Positions 1-7,994 of a stretch of 19,116 nt of DNA are shown in pieces (the first letter of the stretch is position 1; every line of letters begins with the position of its first letter). A program made the position numbers and the translations under genes. The stretch is from CAYHHI01 sp964356335 (lineage in GTDB: Bacteria > Arandabacterota > Arandabacteria > Arandabacterales > Arandabacteraceae), in the NCBI GenBank assembly GCA_964356335.1, contig CAYHHI010000057.1:1-19116 (forward strand), given 5' to 3'. The notes beneath the pieces were generated by a model. The model had not been told where the DNA came from and made no database searches. It saw only the letters and a program-made list of their open reading frames with translations.

Positions 1-2271
1 TCATCAGAGACGGTAGAGGCATGGACAGGTGCCCCGGAGCTGCCCGGCTGGCCGGCTGAACTGCGAGGTGCGGCTTTCTCGTCACCGGTTGCGGGCGATG
101 CGATGCATGATGGATTCAAAGAGGTATTCGTGGGATCGAAGGGGCTAGAAGTGGCTGGCTTCGACAGAATGGGAACGGTGCTCGCGGGCTTTCCATACAT
201 TGGGACGTGTGAGGTGTGGTCGTCACCCGCACTCGCGGATCTTGATGGCAACGGGACGCTTGAGTGCATTTTTGGAGAGGGGAAGCCGCCATATGGAGTG
301 CAGTGTGGGATGGTGGTGGCGCTCAATGGGGATGGCACTTTTGTCACCCCGGAGAGGAACCCAGACTTGCCGCCTGGCTCTCCAGGTTGGCCGCAGATGG
401 TGTCGGGGCCTGTGAGGTCTTCCCCGACGGTCTTGGATCTCGATGGCGATGGGCATCCGGAGATAATCGTGGGTATTGAGGCCAGGAACGAGGTCTATGT
501 CTTCAGATCGAATGGGGAACCGTATCTTGTGGGCTCCTACGTCTTTGGCCAAACCAACGGGGGCATTTGGGCCACTCCATGTGTCTGCGATCTAGATGAT
601 GATCGTAAACCCGAGGTGATCGTCTGCGACCTATCCGGCTGCCTCTATATTTGGAGAAACGATGGCAGTGCCTACCTGGCGGAACCGAGTGGGCTCGTTG
701 ATAACGTTGGCACCGGTTTCCGGAGCTCGCCTGCTGCAGGGGATATCGATGGTGACGGTTTTTCTGAAATCGTCGCAGTTGGAGCCGGGGGTGCGGTTTT
801 CGCATGGAACCATGATGGTACCCCGGTAAGGGGTGAGGACCCACTGCTTCTTCGGGGTGAGGCTTCCACCTGGGCATCTCCGGCGCTCGCGGATTTCGAC
901 TCGGATGACGCACTTGAGATCGTCGTTACGATTGGCAATGAATTGGAGCGCGGAAAGGTCCTGCTCTTTAGGGGTGACGGGAGTGCATATGGTGACAGCA
1001 CGGTGATCTTCACTTGGGATCACGGTATGGGATACAGCTCGCCGCTTATTGCTGATACGGATGATGATAACCAATTCGAAATCGTTGCCTGCAGCGTAGA
1101 GGGAAATGTATTCGTCCTGGATGCTGATGGCACGTACGCCCATGGGTTTCCGCAACCGGTAGACGGCCTCATTTACTCTAGTCCCCTTATCGACGATCTG
1201 GATAATGACGGTCGAATGGATCTTGTTGTTGCCGGTTATGATGCCAGGATGAACACCTGGGACCTCAAGAGTCCCTATTCCCCGGAAAGAGTGCCCTGGG
1301 GTATGTTTCATCATGACCCGTGGCACACCGGTAACACTACTTCTCCTTCATGTGTTATTGCGATCTTCCGGAATCCCGTACTTGAGAAAGTTCTCGACAT
1401 ATTCGTGATGGCAAGAGAGCCCATCCGGGATACCCCACTGGTCGTAGTTGCATCGAACTCGGCCAGGGACACCCTGGAAGTGAATTCTGTCGTGAGTGAT
1501 AAGCACATCTTCCGAGCCCATCACATATCTCAAGCAGCATCTGCCGAGACTATGTACGTCACGACCACTGACACATACGGAAACAGGGGAACAGGCTACC
1601 GCGTGATTACCTACTCTCGTGTCTCGGGTGATAGCCTTGTGGCGACAAGCTGGGATGGCGTGCTGACAGCTCGTGCTCCGCTGCCATCTAGTGAGGTCAG
1701 GCTGGCCGTGCTGCCTGTTGACACCGAGTACCTGACTCCCGGTGCGGGGCAGACTCCCGGAATGGAAGCGGCCTCATATAACCTCTGCTTCCTGGGCGGT
1801 ACGGAAGCGGCGCTGAGTATTCGGGCGCATGTCGGTTCCCAGACTCGCGGAGTTTCTCAAGGCAACCGGATCCTTTACAGGTTCGAGCAGGAATGGGTTC
1901 CTGTTGCTGGCCAGCGCCAAGAGGGCGATTGTATCTTCGTGGAAGCTGCGAGCCCCGGGATGTACTGTCTTGGCACTGATAGCCGACAGAAGCCAGATGC
2001 TCTCACCATTTACAGGCTGGCTCCTAACCCGTTCAGAGAGAAGTGCTCGCTGATTGTCGTGGCTCCCCATGGTGTTCGCGCTGAGGTCCGGGTCTTCGAT
2101 GTGCGGGGAAGGCTTGTGAGGAACCTGTACCAGGGAGCTACCGATGGACCTACCGAGGTCTGGTGGGATGGCACCGACAGTTTTTCGAGGAAGGTCTCGA
2201 GTGGGATTTACTTCCTGAGCGCGCGAGCAGGCTCGGCGGTTGCTACGAGGAAAATCGTTCTGGCGAGATGA
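1..2271 (+). CDS. FG-GAP/VCBS repeat protein with C-terminal FlgD-like sorting domain (5' truncated)
   Basis: The frame is open from base 1, so the N-terminus lies outside the window; 756 residues are visible. At least seven short repeats carry Asp-rich calcium-loop motifs followed by a hydrophobic strand, such as DLDGDGHPEIIVG, GDIDGDGFSEIVAVG and DDLDNDGRMDLVVAG. This is the pattern of FG-GAP/VCBS beta-propeller blades. They occupy roughly the first 420 residues. The middle is a beta-rich region I do not recognise. The last ~85 residues (APNPF, then FDVRGRLVR, WDGTD, SSGIYF and a terminal TRKIVLAR) match the FlgD-Ig-like/type-IX-secretion C-terminal sorting fold. It is therefore probably an exported surface adhesin or ligand-binding protein. 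The stop codon overlaps the start of the next gene (ATGA), so the two are likely co-transcribed. Ligand and exact secretion route are unknown. Confidence 0.88.
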   Translation, partial: SSETVEAWTGAPELPGWPAELRGAAFSSPVAGDAMHDGFKEVFVGSKGLEVAGFDRMGTVLAGFPYIGTCEVWSSPALADLDGNGTLECIFGEGKPPYGVQCGMVVALNGDGTFVTPERNPDLPPGSPGWPQMVSGPVRSSPTVLDLDGDGHPEIIVGIEARNEVYVFRSNGEPYLVGSYVFGQTNGGIWATPCVCDLDDDRKPEVIVCDLSGCLYIWRNDGSAYLAEPSGLVDNVGTGFRSSPAAGDIDGDGFSEIVAVGAGGAVFAWNHDGTPVRGEDPLLLRGEASTWASPALADFDSDDALEIVVTIGNELERGKVLLFRGDGSAYGDSTVIFTWDHGMGYSSPLIADTDDDNQFEIVACSVEGNVFVLDADGTYAHGFPQPVDGLIYSSPLIDDLDNDGRMDLVVAGYDARMNTWDLKSPYSPERVPWGMFHHDPWHTGNTTSPSCVIAIFRNPVLEKVLDIFVMAREPIRDTPLVVVASNSARDTLEVNSVVSDKHIFRAHHISQAASAETMYVTTTDTYGNRGTGYRVITYSRVSGDSLVATSWDGVLTARAPLPSSEVRLAVLPVDTEYLTPGAGQTPGMEAASYNLCFLGGTEAALSIRAHVGSQTRGVSQGNRILYRFEQEWVPVAGQRQEGDCIFVEAASPGMYCLGTDSRQKPDALTIYRLAPNPFREKCSLIVVAPHGVRAEVRVFDVRGRLVRNLYQGATDGPTEVWWDGTDSFSRKVSSGIYFLSARAGSAVATRKIVLAR

Positions 2272-3191
2272 GAATGTCGCACAAGATCACATATCGGTTG
2301 CTCAGGTTCTTACTCATATCTCTTGGAGTCTCGATCTGCCTTGTGGGCTGTGGCGGTGGTGGTGGCGGCACAAGTCCGGAGAACAAGCCCCCTGTCATTA
2401 CCAGCGGGCCCGACGCCTCCGGCATAACTTCAAGTGAGGCCGCTATCGGGTGGATCACTGATGAGGCCTGTGATTCAAAGGTTTGGTACGGCAAGACGGC
2501 TTCATATACGGATTCCGTTGTGAGCGATGACCCGGCGCTCACCCATTCGCTTACCATTTCTGGCCTCACGCCGGCGACGCTTTATCATTACAAGGTTGCA
2601 TCGAGGGACGCGAAAGGTGAGAGCGCCACTTCTGCTGACAAGACCTTCCGCACGCTGAGTGTTGCTGAGGATCTTGTCCTCCAGGGCTGGCAGATGTTCG
2701 AGAACGGCGATCATGCTTCCGCACTTGAGAAGTTTAACGAGGCGCGCTTGGGGGAGCCTCACAACGTGGCGGTGCTAGAAGGCCTGGGTTGGACTCTGCT
2801 CCGGCTTTACAGGCTGAGTGAGAGTCTTGGTGCTCTCGACGAAGCGCTCTCCATCGAACCCACCAGGCTTGATTGTCTTGTCGCTGCCGCATTCCTGTAC
2901 CAGGCGCTCGAACGCTTTGATGATGCAATCGGGACGGCAAGGCAAGCGCTCCAGCTCGGCGGGAACACGTACGTGTTCACTCATGACGATGAGATCGAAG
3001 CCTCTGACCTCAGGTATTGCCTGGTTGTGTGTCTGCTGGCGAAAGGCGATCTCCAGAGTGCCCTTGCCGAGGCCAAGATCATCGATCCATCCATAGATCT
3101 TGATCCTGACAACCCGACCACATGGGATGGCTATTCAACTTTTGAAGAAGCCCTGCTTGCCATGGTGGAAAATCTGAGGTCACGGACCTGA
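2268..3191 (+). CDS. Lipoprotein with fibronectin-III-like domain and TPR repeats
   Basis: 307 residues. I chose the ATG at 2268 because it overlaps the previous stop as ATGA; an ATG two codons later is equally possible. The N-terminus is a lipoprotein signal: RLLRFLLISLGVS, then the lipobox LVGC with Cys28, followed by a run of glycines acting as a flexible linker. Residues ~40-130 form a fibronectin-III-like domain (strands around AAIGWITDEACDSKVWYG and HSLTISGLTPATLYHYKV), of the kind also seen at the N-terminus of purple acid phosphatases. Residues ~135-290 contain about three TPR helix pairs (GWQMFENGDHASALEKFNEA, then LGWTLLRLYRLSESLGALDE). No catalytic residues are evident. A role as an envelope scaffold partnering the upstream exported repeat protein is an inference from the overlap only. 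Confidence 0.88.
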   Translation: MRMSHKITYRLLRFLLISLGVSICLVGCGGGGGGTSPENKPPVITSGPDASGITSSEAAIGWITDEACDSKVWYGKTASYTDSVVSDDPALTHSLTISGLTPATLYHYKVASRDAKGESATSADKTFRTLSVAEDLVLQGWQMFENGDHASALEKFNEARLGEPHNVAVLEGLGWTLLRLYRLSESLGALDEALSIEPTRLDCLVAAAFLYQALERFDDAIGTARQALQLGGNTYVFTHDDEIEASDLRYCLVVCLLAKGDLQSALAEAKIIDPSIDLDPDNPTTWDGYSTFEEALLAMVENLRSRT

Positions 3192-3213
3192 TCGTCTGTA
3201 TCTGTTGTCAATC

Positions 3214-3230
3214 TGGTATTTGAGATACCA
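3214..3230 (+). terminator. Weak terminator-like hairpin after the lipoprotein gene
   Basis: TGGTAT and ATACCA form a perfect 6-bp stem with loop TTGAG, 23 nt after the stop at 3191. The following bases (CGTTTGTTCC) are only moderately T-rich and the stem is AT-rich. It may be a weak intrinsic terminator separating the repeat-protein operon from the next one, or chance. Confidence 0.3.
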
Positions 3231-3316
3231 CGTTTGTTCCGCCGTTCCTGCACAACCCGGCATTCTCCAAGATGACGGAGATTCTATCGGTCGTACTCCT
3301 ACTCAGGTGGCCTAAG

Positions 3317-3325
3317 TGGTATAAT
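3317..3325 (+). promoter_or_regulatory. Extended -10 promoter (TGGTATAAT)
   Basis: TG-n-TATAAT is a perfect extended -10 element for a housekeeping sigma factor. No good -35 hexamer lies 16-18 bp upstream, which is normal for extended -10 promoters. It sits in the 232-bp gap between the lipoprotein gene and the small membrane protein, so it probably drives the gene pair 3424-5246. Confidence 0.55.
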
Positions 3326-3423
3326 CGGCAGATCATTGTCGACCTCTTGTGCATTTGGTGATTCTGAGATATGCTGATTCTGCATGGGACGTTCCTTCAG
3401 AGCGATGTGACAGGCAGGTGTTC

Positions 3424-3825
3424 ATGAGAATTGACGCAGTGCCGATCCAGGTTAAGATTATCAGGCCTCTCGTTATCTTATGGATTGGCGTGGCAGCTGC
3501 GATGATGGGTCTGGTCCTCTGGGATATGCACTGTCCTTCTGGGAGATCGCCGATTGGGCGCTTTTTCAACCACATCGTGAATCGGCAGTCGCAGGAATTG
3601 AAGGCGGCTTTAGCCGTGGAATCTCAGCTGCCACCTGATGTCAGGATTTTCGTTACTACTGATAACAGATACTTCTTCTATCTCTTGCGTTATCGTCTCT
3701 ATCCTAGCTGGGTCGTGTCCCAAAAGGAGCTCCCGTCATGCAAGGCTGTCTGCGCGGATTCGTTCGATCACGAGGTTGTTTATCGTAAGGGCGTGCTCGA
3801 GGTGACGGAGGTCACATATAAGTGA
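3424..3825 (+). CDS. Small single-pass membrane protein coupled to a GT-C-like protein
   Basis: 133 residues from the ATG at 3424, which has a GCAGGTG ribosome-site-like sequence 4-5 nt upstream. The frame is open further upstream to a GTG at 3349, without a ribosome site. One membrane helix (PLVILWIGVAAAMMGLVLWD, residues ~14-33) is followed by a soluble tail with LPPDVRIFVTTDNRYFFYLL and a Tyr-rich LRYRLYPSWVV stretch. To my eye the tail resembles the soluble C-terminal tails of some GT-C glycosyltransferases, but I cannot name a family. The stop overlaps the GTG start of the next gene by 4 nt (GTGA), implying translational coupling. An accessory role to the downstream membrane enzyme is inferred from that coupling. 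Confidence 0.72.
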   Translation: MRIDAVPIQVKIIRPLVILWIGVAAAMMGLVLWDMHCPSGRSPIGRFFNHIVNRQSQELKAALAVESQLPPDVRIFVTTDNRYFFYLLRYRLYPSWVVSQKELPSCKAVCADSFDHEVVYRKGVLEVTEVTYK

Positions 3826-5246
3826 TGTGGCAGTATACAAGGGAATTGCTTGCCATCCTGTTTGTGGCGTTCCTAGGCTACGGTTTGGTTGCCACCATGC
3901 TTCGTGGGTCGATCCATTTGCTTTCCAGAGTAGAGCTAGCAAGTTATTCATTCACGGTTGGACTCGGAGCCCTTACATCAAGCATGTTTCTGCTCTCCCT
4001 ATTCGAGGTCCCATTTTCATTGCCCGCGATTCTCCTGTTTGGCCTCATACCTGCTGCTTTGCTTCTTGCAGGGCGTAAGATCAGAGTAGCTGAGATCTCA
4101 TGCACGAGACCGGCGCCACCGGAGCATATCTTCGTCTCTTCCGCGATTCTTCCACAGCGCGTATCCATCCTGGTGCTTGTTGCCACTCTGCTTTTTGTAC
4201 TTGTTGGGTGCTTGAATGAACCGATCTCTGAGATGGACCCCGTTGCTGCGTGGGCTCTTCACGCGAAGGTATTCTACTGCGACCGTACCGCCTTCCCCTT
4301 GTATCTCACCAGCGGAGGATGTGGGCCGTTTGTCTCCCATTGGAAGCCGCTTCTGCCGCTCACCCAAACATGGGTTCACATAGGCATGGGAAGTTACGAT
4401 GACCTGAAGGTTAAGGTTGTCTTCTTCCTCATGTATGCCGCAATGCTCGGTGCGCTCTTCGGAGCGCTCAGGCGACTTCTCTCCCGCACATACAGCCTGG
4501 CCCTTCTTCTGCTTGTGGCCACCGCACCAGCGATAATAGTGCCATTTCCTGGCGGCAGCGTAGCATCGGCATACGCCGACGTCCCTTTGGCTCTGTTCGT
4601 GACGGCGGCCACTGGGCTCTTGGTGGCATGGATGGCTTCAGAGAACAAACGGTTCCTCATTCTTGCAAGCCTGCTCGTAGCCTTGGCAGTCTGGGTTAAG
4701 CGAGAAGGGCTGGTCTTCGCAGGAGTTTCCACGGGGCTCGTCTGGATCTTTGAGCTATCCAGGAAAACGCGAATCAGGCGTGAGCGAATTGGCCTGCCGC
4801 TTTCATTCACGTTGGCCCCGGCAATTTCGATCATTCTGCTTGAGCTTAACATGTCTCGTTTTCCAGATTCAGGTTTATTGGTCGGCGACGTCCTCGGGTC
4901 TTCGCGAGTCTTCTCCGCCGCATGGGCGGCCAGGCTTTTCAAGCTGCTCGGCTACCTGGCGCTTCGGTGTGCAGATCCTTCTAATTGGGGTCCGCTCTGG
5001 CTGCTTCTGGTGTTGCTCGTCTTGCTTCGGGCCAAGCATCTGAGGAAACGCATCATAGCATTCCCCCTTCTTGTCATAGTCGGATATCTGGCATTTGCAT
5101 TGGCGTTTATGGCTGCAAGCGCTTACGGCGTTGGCCATCTCGCCAATCTCGATATGAGAAGAGTGCTCATACAGGTTGCACCGGTTGCAGCCATGGTCAT
5201 AGGCTTGCTATCGGCTGTGCAAGATCCGCAGGCCGAGGCGCACTGA
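3822..5246 (+). CDS. Polytopic membrane protein, GT-C glycosyltransferase-like
   Basis: 474 residues with about 12-13 predicted membrane helices spread along the whole chain. I chose the GTG at 3822 because a GGAGG lies 10 nt upstream; the ATG at 3825 is the alternative. After the fourth hydrophobic segment comes an acidic loop motif EMDPVAAWALHAK (Asp139), then YADVPLALF (Asp253) and VKREGLVFAG. This arrangement, an acidic residue in an early extracytoplasmic loop plus later charged motifs between helices, is typical of GT-C enzymes that take sugars from polyprenyl-phosphate donors. Function is assigned at superfamily level only. It forms a coupled pair with the preceding small protein and heads a run of four such membrane proteins. 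Donor and acceptor cannot be inferred. Confidence 0.78.
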   Translation: MMWQYTRELLAILFVAFLGYGLVATMLRGSIHLLSRVELASYSFTVGLGALTSSMFLLSLFEVPFSLPAILLFGLIPAALLLAGRKIRVAEISCTRPAPPEHIFVSSAILPQRVSILVLVATLLFVLVGCLNEPISEMDPVAAWALHAKVFYCDRTAFPLYLTSGGCGPFVSHWKPLLPLTQTWVHIGMGSYDDLKVKVVFFLMYAAMLGALFGALRRLLSRTYSLALLLLVATAPAIIVPFPGGSVASAYADVPLALFVTAATGLLVAWMASENKRFLILASLLVALAVWVKREGLVFAGVSTGLVWIFELSRKTRIRRERIGLPLSFTLAPAISIILLELNMSRFPDSGLLVGDVLGSSRVFSAAWAARLFKLLGYLALRCADPSNWGPLWLLLVLLVLLRAKHLRKRIIAFPLLVIVGYLAFALAFMAASAYGVGHLANLDMRRVLIQVAPVAAMVIGLLSAVQDPQAEAH

Positions 5247-5301
5247 CCCACGGTGAATGCGGTCGGCCTCGGGGCACTATCTCAGGCACAAGGTTTTATT
5301 T

Positions 5302-5330
5302 TTGACTTCGGAGCCTACCTCCTCTACAAT
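5302..5330 (+). promoter_or_regulatory. Sigma70-type promoter TTGACT-N17-TACAAT
   Basis: The -35 box TTGACT is at 5302-5307 and the -10 box TACAAT at 5325-5330, with an optimal 17-bp spacer; each box matches consensus at 5 of 6 positions. It lies in the 183-bp gap before the gene at 5430 and would give a leader of roughly 90 nt. It separates the transcription of this gene from the pair upstream. Confidence 0.6.
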
Positions 5331-5429
5331 TGGCGACGCACGCGGTGAGGCAGGCGCTGACCCTGTGAACAGGGATCATGAATCGTGCCCGATCACCAGT
5401 TCAGAAACGCGAGAGGGAATTGAAATCAT

Positions 5430-6503
5430 ATGGAAACTCCCATGTCTCCTCAATCGGCCTGCTGCAGAGAGGAGACCTCCTCTCGAGATCAGCGCCTTCG
5501 CTTTCTCAGGCCCACAAGCCCGTTTCTTATCGGCATCTATCTGTCGGCATCAGTCCTCTTCAATGGTCTCTACTTCCAGGTTACTGACCGATGGTCCCTG
5601 CGTGACTTCAAGGCCTTTACGGAGCCCTCGGGCGTGTATCCGGGATTCGGCACGCTGTTTCGGTCGCGCATCCTGATGCCCACCATTGCTAGGAGCCTTG
5701 CTCACGTTCTCAAGGTGGACCTCCACTGGATTTTCTGGGGGCTGTCAACGCTTTGCGTTTTCGCCATACTGATTGCGTACCGGAAGTATCTTCTGAACTT
5801 CCTCTGTCCAGTCTTCTCCTCCATCTTCGCCGTGGCCTTGCTGTTTCCGATGATCTGGAATTACTGCCTCTTGAATCGAATCTATTATCCGTTTGACATG
5901 CCTTCGATCCTCTTCTTTGTCATGGGGTGCCACTTCATCTTTCAGAGGAAGTGGTGGGCATATTACCCGACTCTTGTTCTGGCATCTCTCAATCGTGAAA
6001 CCTCATGCTTCCTGATAGGCGTGTTCCTCTTGACCCTTTACAAGAATATGCCGACAAAGAGACTGCTCTGGCACATACTCGTACAGGCGATCATGTGGAT
6101 TGGCTTGAGGGGCGCCATCTATTCCTTGGTTGGCGCCGACCTCGGTTTTGTCAGGAAGACGTGGATTGGTTTCAATGCCAGGATCTTGCGGGATATGTTC
6201 GCGTTTCAGGGGAACGGTTTCAGAGACTGGGGGAAACTGCTGCTTATTTTCGGTGGGACATGGCTTGTGATTCCCTGGGTGTACCGCAGGCAGCCGGCCT
6301 TCCTTAAGCGGTGTCTCCTCGTAGTTCTGCCATTTGTGGCGGTGGCCGGGACAAAGGCTGTGATGGATGAAGTGCGCAACTATGGAGAGCTCATACCTGT
6401 TGTGCTCACGCCGGTGCTGTATGCGATTGCAGGAGAGCTGCGAGAGTCAAGGGCAGAGCCGGGGCAGGGGGCAGACGGTCACAGCGGAGTGCCCGCGGAG
6501 TAG
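5430..6503 (+). CDS. Polytopic membrane protein of unknown function, possibly GT-C type
   Basis: 357 residues. The start at 5430 follows AGGGA with an 11-nt spacer; an ATG at 5442 is possible. After a hydrophilic N-terminus there are about eight membrane helices (FLIGIYLSASVLFNGLYF, then IFWGLSTLCVFAILIAY). Two motifs stand out: FRSRILMP in the first long loop (residues ~72-79) and LNRETS after a hydrophobic stretch (residue ~185). I associate RxLMP plus NRET with uncharacterised bacterial membrane proteins that look like GT-C enzymes, but I cannot place it in a named family. It has a strong promoter of its own and is followed by two clearer GT39-type genes, supporting a glycan role by context only. 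Confidence 0.72.
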   Translation: METPMSPQSACCREETSSRDQRLRFLRPTSPFLIGIYLSASVLFNGLYFQVTDRWSLRDFKAFTEPSGVYPGFGTLFRSRILMPTIARSLAHVLKVDLHWIFWGLSTLCVFAILIAYRKYLLNFLCPVFSSIFAVALLFPMIWNYCLLNRIYYPFDMPSILFFVMGCHFIFQRKWWAYYPTLVLASLNRETSCFLIGVFLLTLYKNMPTKRLLWHILVQAIMWIGLRGAIYSLVGADLGFVRKTWIGFNARILRDMFAFQGNGFRDWGKLLLIFGGTWLVIPWVYRRQPAFLKRCLLVVLPFVAVAGTKAVMDEVRNYGELIPVVLTPVLYAIAGELRESRAEPGQGADGHSGVPAE

Positions 6504-6643
6504 TGGCGGGAGCGGCTTGAAAGATGCATGGTTGGAACAAGAGATTGAGTTCACTCCAGATCCCTGATAGGGTTATGGAGGACGAAATCCCGAGAAACAC
6601 GATGCGTGTCGAGGCGTCAGTGCGTGATGAGGACTGACATGAC

Positions 6644-7921
6644 ATGATGGGTCTTGCGCCGAGACGAACGATTCTAATACTGCTTCTCTGTGCCTTCGCC
6701 CTGAGGCTCGGCTTCTTTATTGGTGTGGTGGGCCTGCATGGTCCCCTGCGCGGCGATGAGGTGAACTACCAGGATCACGCCACGAATCTTGCCGCCGGGA
6801 AAGGATTAGTTCGTACGGATGGCTACCCGACAGCGGCTAGACCTCCCTTGTTTCCGGTGATTGTGGGCAGTCTCTACCGGGTGTTCGGGGTGCACCTTGA
6901 AGTAGCAAGAATCTTCCAGATACTGCTTGGGGTGGCTATCGTGGCGCTTAGTTACCTGCTTGCAAGGAAAATCTCCTCGGCAGGGACGGCGCTTCTTGCC
7001 GCGGCCCTGGTCACGGTTAACCCTTACCTCATCTTCATCAGCTCCTATGTACTGACGGAGAACCTTTATACTGCTCTGCTTCTGGCCGGTCTGCTCCTGC
7101 TTGTGTCGGGTCGCGAACGCCAATTCGCTAGTCGAGCAAACCTGGTCGCTGCCGGATTTGTCTTCGGCCTTGCCAGCCTGACCCGGCCAAATGCAGTGGT
7201 TTTGGTTGTTCTTATTGTCCCAGCGATCTTCGCGATGGCGACCGGCAATATCCTCAATCGAATCACAAAGAGCCTCATACTGGTCCTGGCCGTCATCCTC
7301 ACGATCACCCCCTGGGCATTGAGGAATCACGCGAAACTGGGACACTGGGTGTTTTTCACAACTCACGGCGGGATAACTTTCTACCAGAGCAACAATCAGC
7401 TGGTCTACGACGAGCCCAGCCTTCGTGGGAGTGTTGCACCTCGCGAATCACTTCCCGGGTGGGAGAAACTCCAAGGTGCCAGGGAAGTCGAAGTGGATAA
7501 GGAGGCCTGGAGGATGGGCAAGACCTACCTTCGGGAGCATCCGCGGCTCATCCCCAAGTTGGTGCTGTCGAAGTTCATCAGGTTCTGGCGCCTGAGGAGC
7601 CATGCGCCATGGAGCGGGGTGAAGGGTGGATGGTGGTGGAACAAGAACAGATTCCTGGGTGGGCTCGCGAGCAAGTTTGATTTTGGAGTACTGTATGCGA
7701 TTTTTGTCATCCCGTGTTTCTTGCTGGGTCTTGTTGTGACCAGAAGCGATTATCGGAAGCTCTACCTCTTGTATGCGACCATACTTGTTCACACCTTCGT
7801 GGCACTTGCATTCTATGGTTCTTTGAGGGCGAGGATACCGATAGAACCTGTGATCTCGATTCTCGCTGCCGCCGGAATGGTCTACATAGGCACCTATGTT
7901 CGGAGTGTCAGGCACCCCTAA
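6644..7921 (+). CDS. GT39/ArnT-like glycosyltransferase (PMT_2 family)
   Basis: 425 residues, start ATG at 6644 (second ATG at 6647), with GAGGA about 12 nt upstream. The first helix is followed by the loop LRGDEVNYQDHATNLAAG, with the acidic pair Asp38-Glu39 that in GT39/ArnT-type enzymes lies in the catalytic first periplasmic loop. Next come TAARPPLFPVIVGSLYR, SSYVLTENLY, GLASLTRPNA and TPWALRNH, the usual order of conserved segments in the PMT_2 (dolichyl-phosphate-mannose mannosyltransferase-like) family. The C-terminal half has a loop with THGGITFYQSNN, followed by helices and RARIPIEPVISILAAAGM. The expected reaction is transfer of a sugar from a polyprenyl-phosphate donor to an acceptor on the outer face of the membrane; donor and acceptor are not known. 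Confidence 0.88.
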   Translation: MMGLAPRRTILILLLCAFALRLGFFIGVVGLHGPLRGDEVNYQDHATNLAAGKGLVRTDGYPTAARPPLFPVIVGSLYRVFGVHLEVARIFQILLGVAIVALSYLLARKISSAGTALLAAALVTVNPYLIFISSYVLTENLYTALLLAGLLLLVSGRERQFASRANLVAAGFVFGLASLTRPNAVVLVVLIVPAIFAMATGNILNRITKSLILVLAVILTITPWALRNHAKLGHWVFFTTHGGITFYQSNNQLVYDEPSLRGSVAPRESLPGWEKLQGAREVEVDKEAWRMGKTYLREHPRLIPKLVLSKFIRFWRLRSHAPWSGVKGGWWWNKNRFLGGLASKFDFGVLYAIFVIPCFLLGLVVTRSDYRKLYLLYATILVHTFVALAFYGSLRARIPIEPVISILAAAGMVYIGTYVRSVRHP

Positions 7922-7994
7922 AGATAAGCCAACGGCAAGCACCGGATCAGATGCGGGCATTGAGACCAAGGCAGAGATGGGTTGAAAGTAAGCA

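Noticed and set aside
631..1326. Long antisense frame under the FG-GAP gene, and similar ones at 6806-7366, 7448-8095 and 10850-11395
   Set aside because: These are complements of strongly coding plus-strand genes with clear family motifs and have no motifs of their own.
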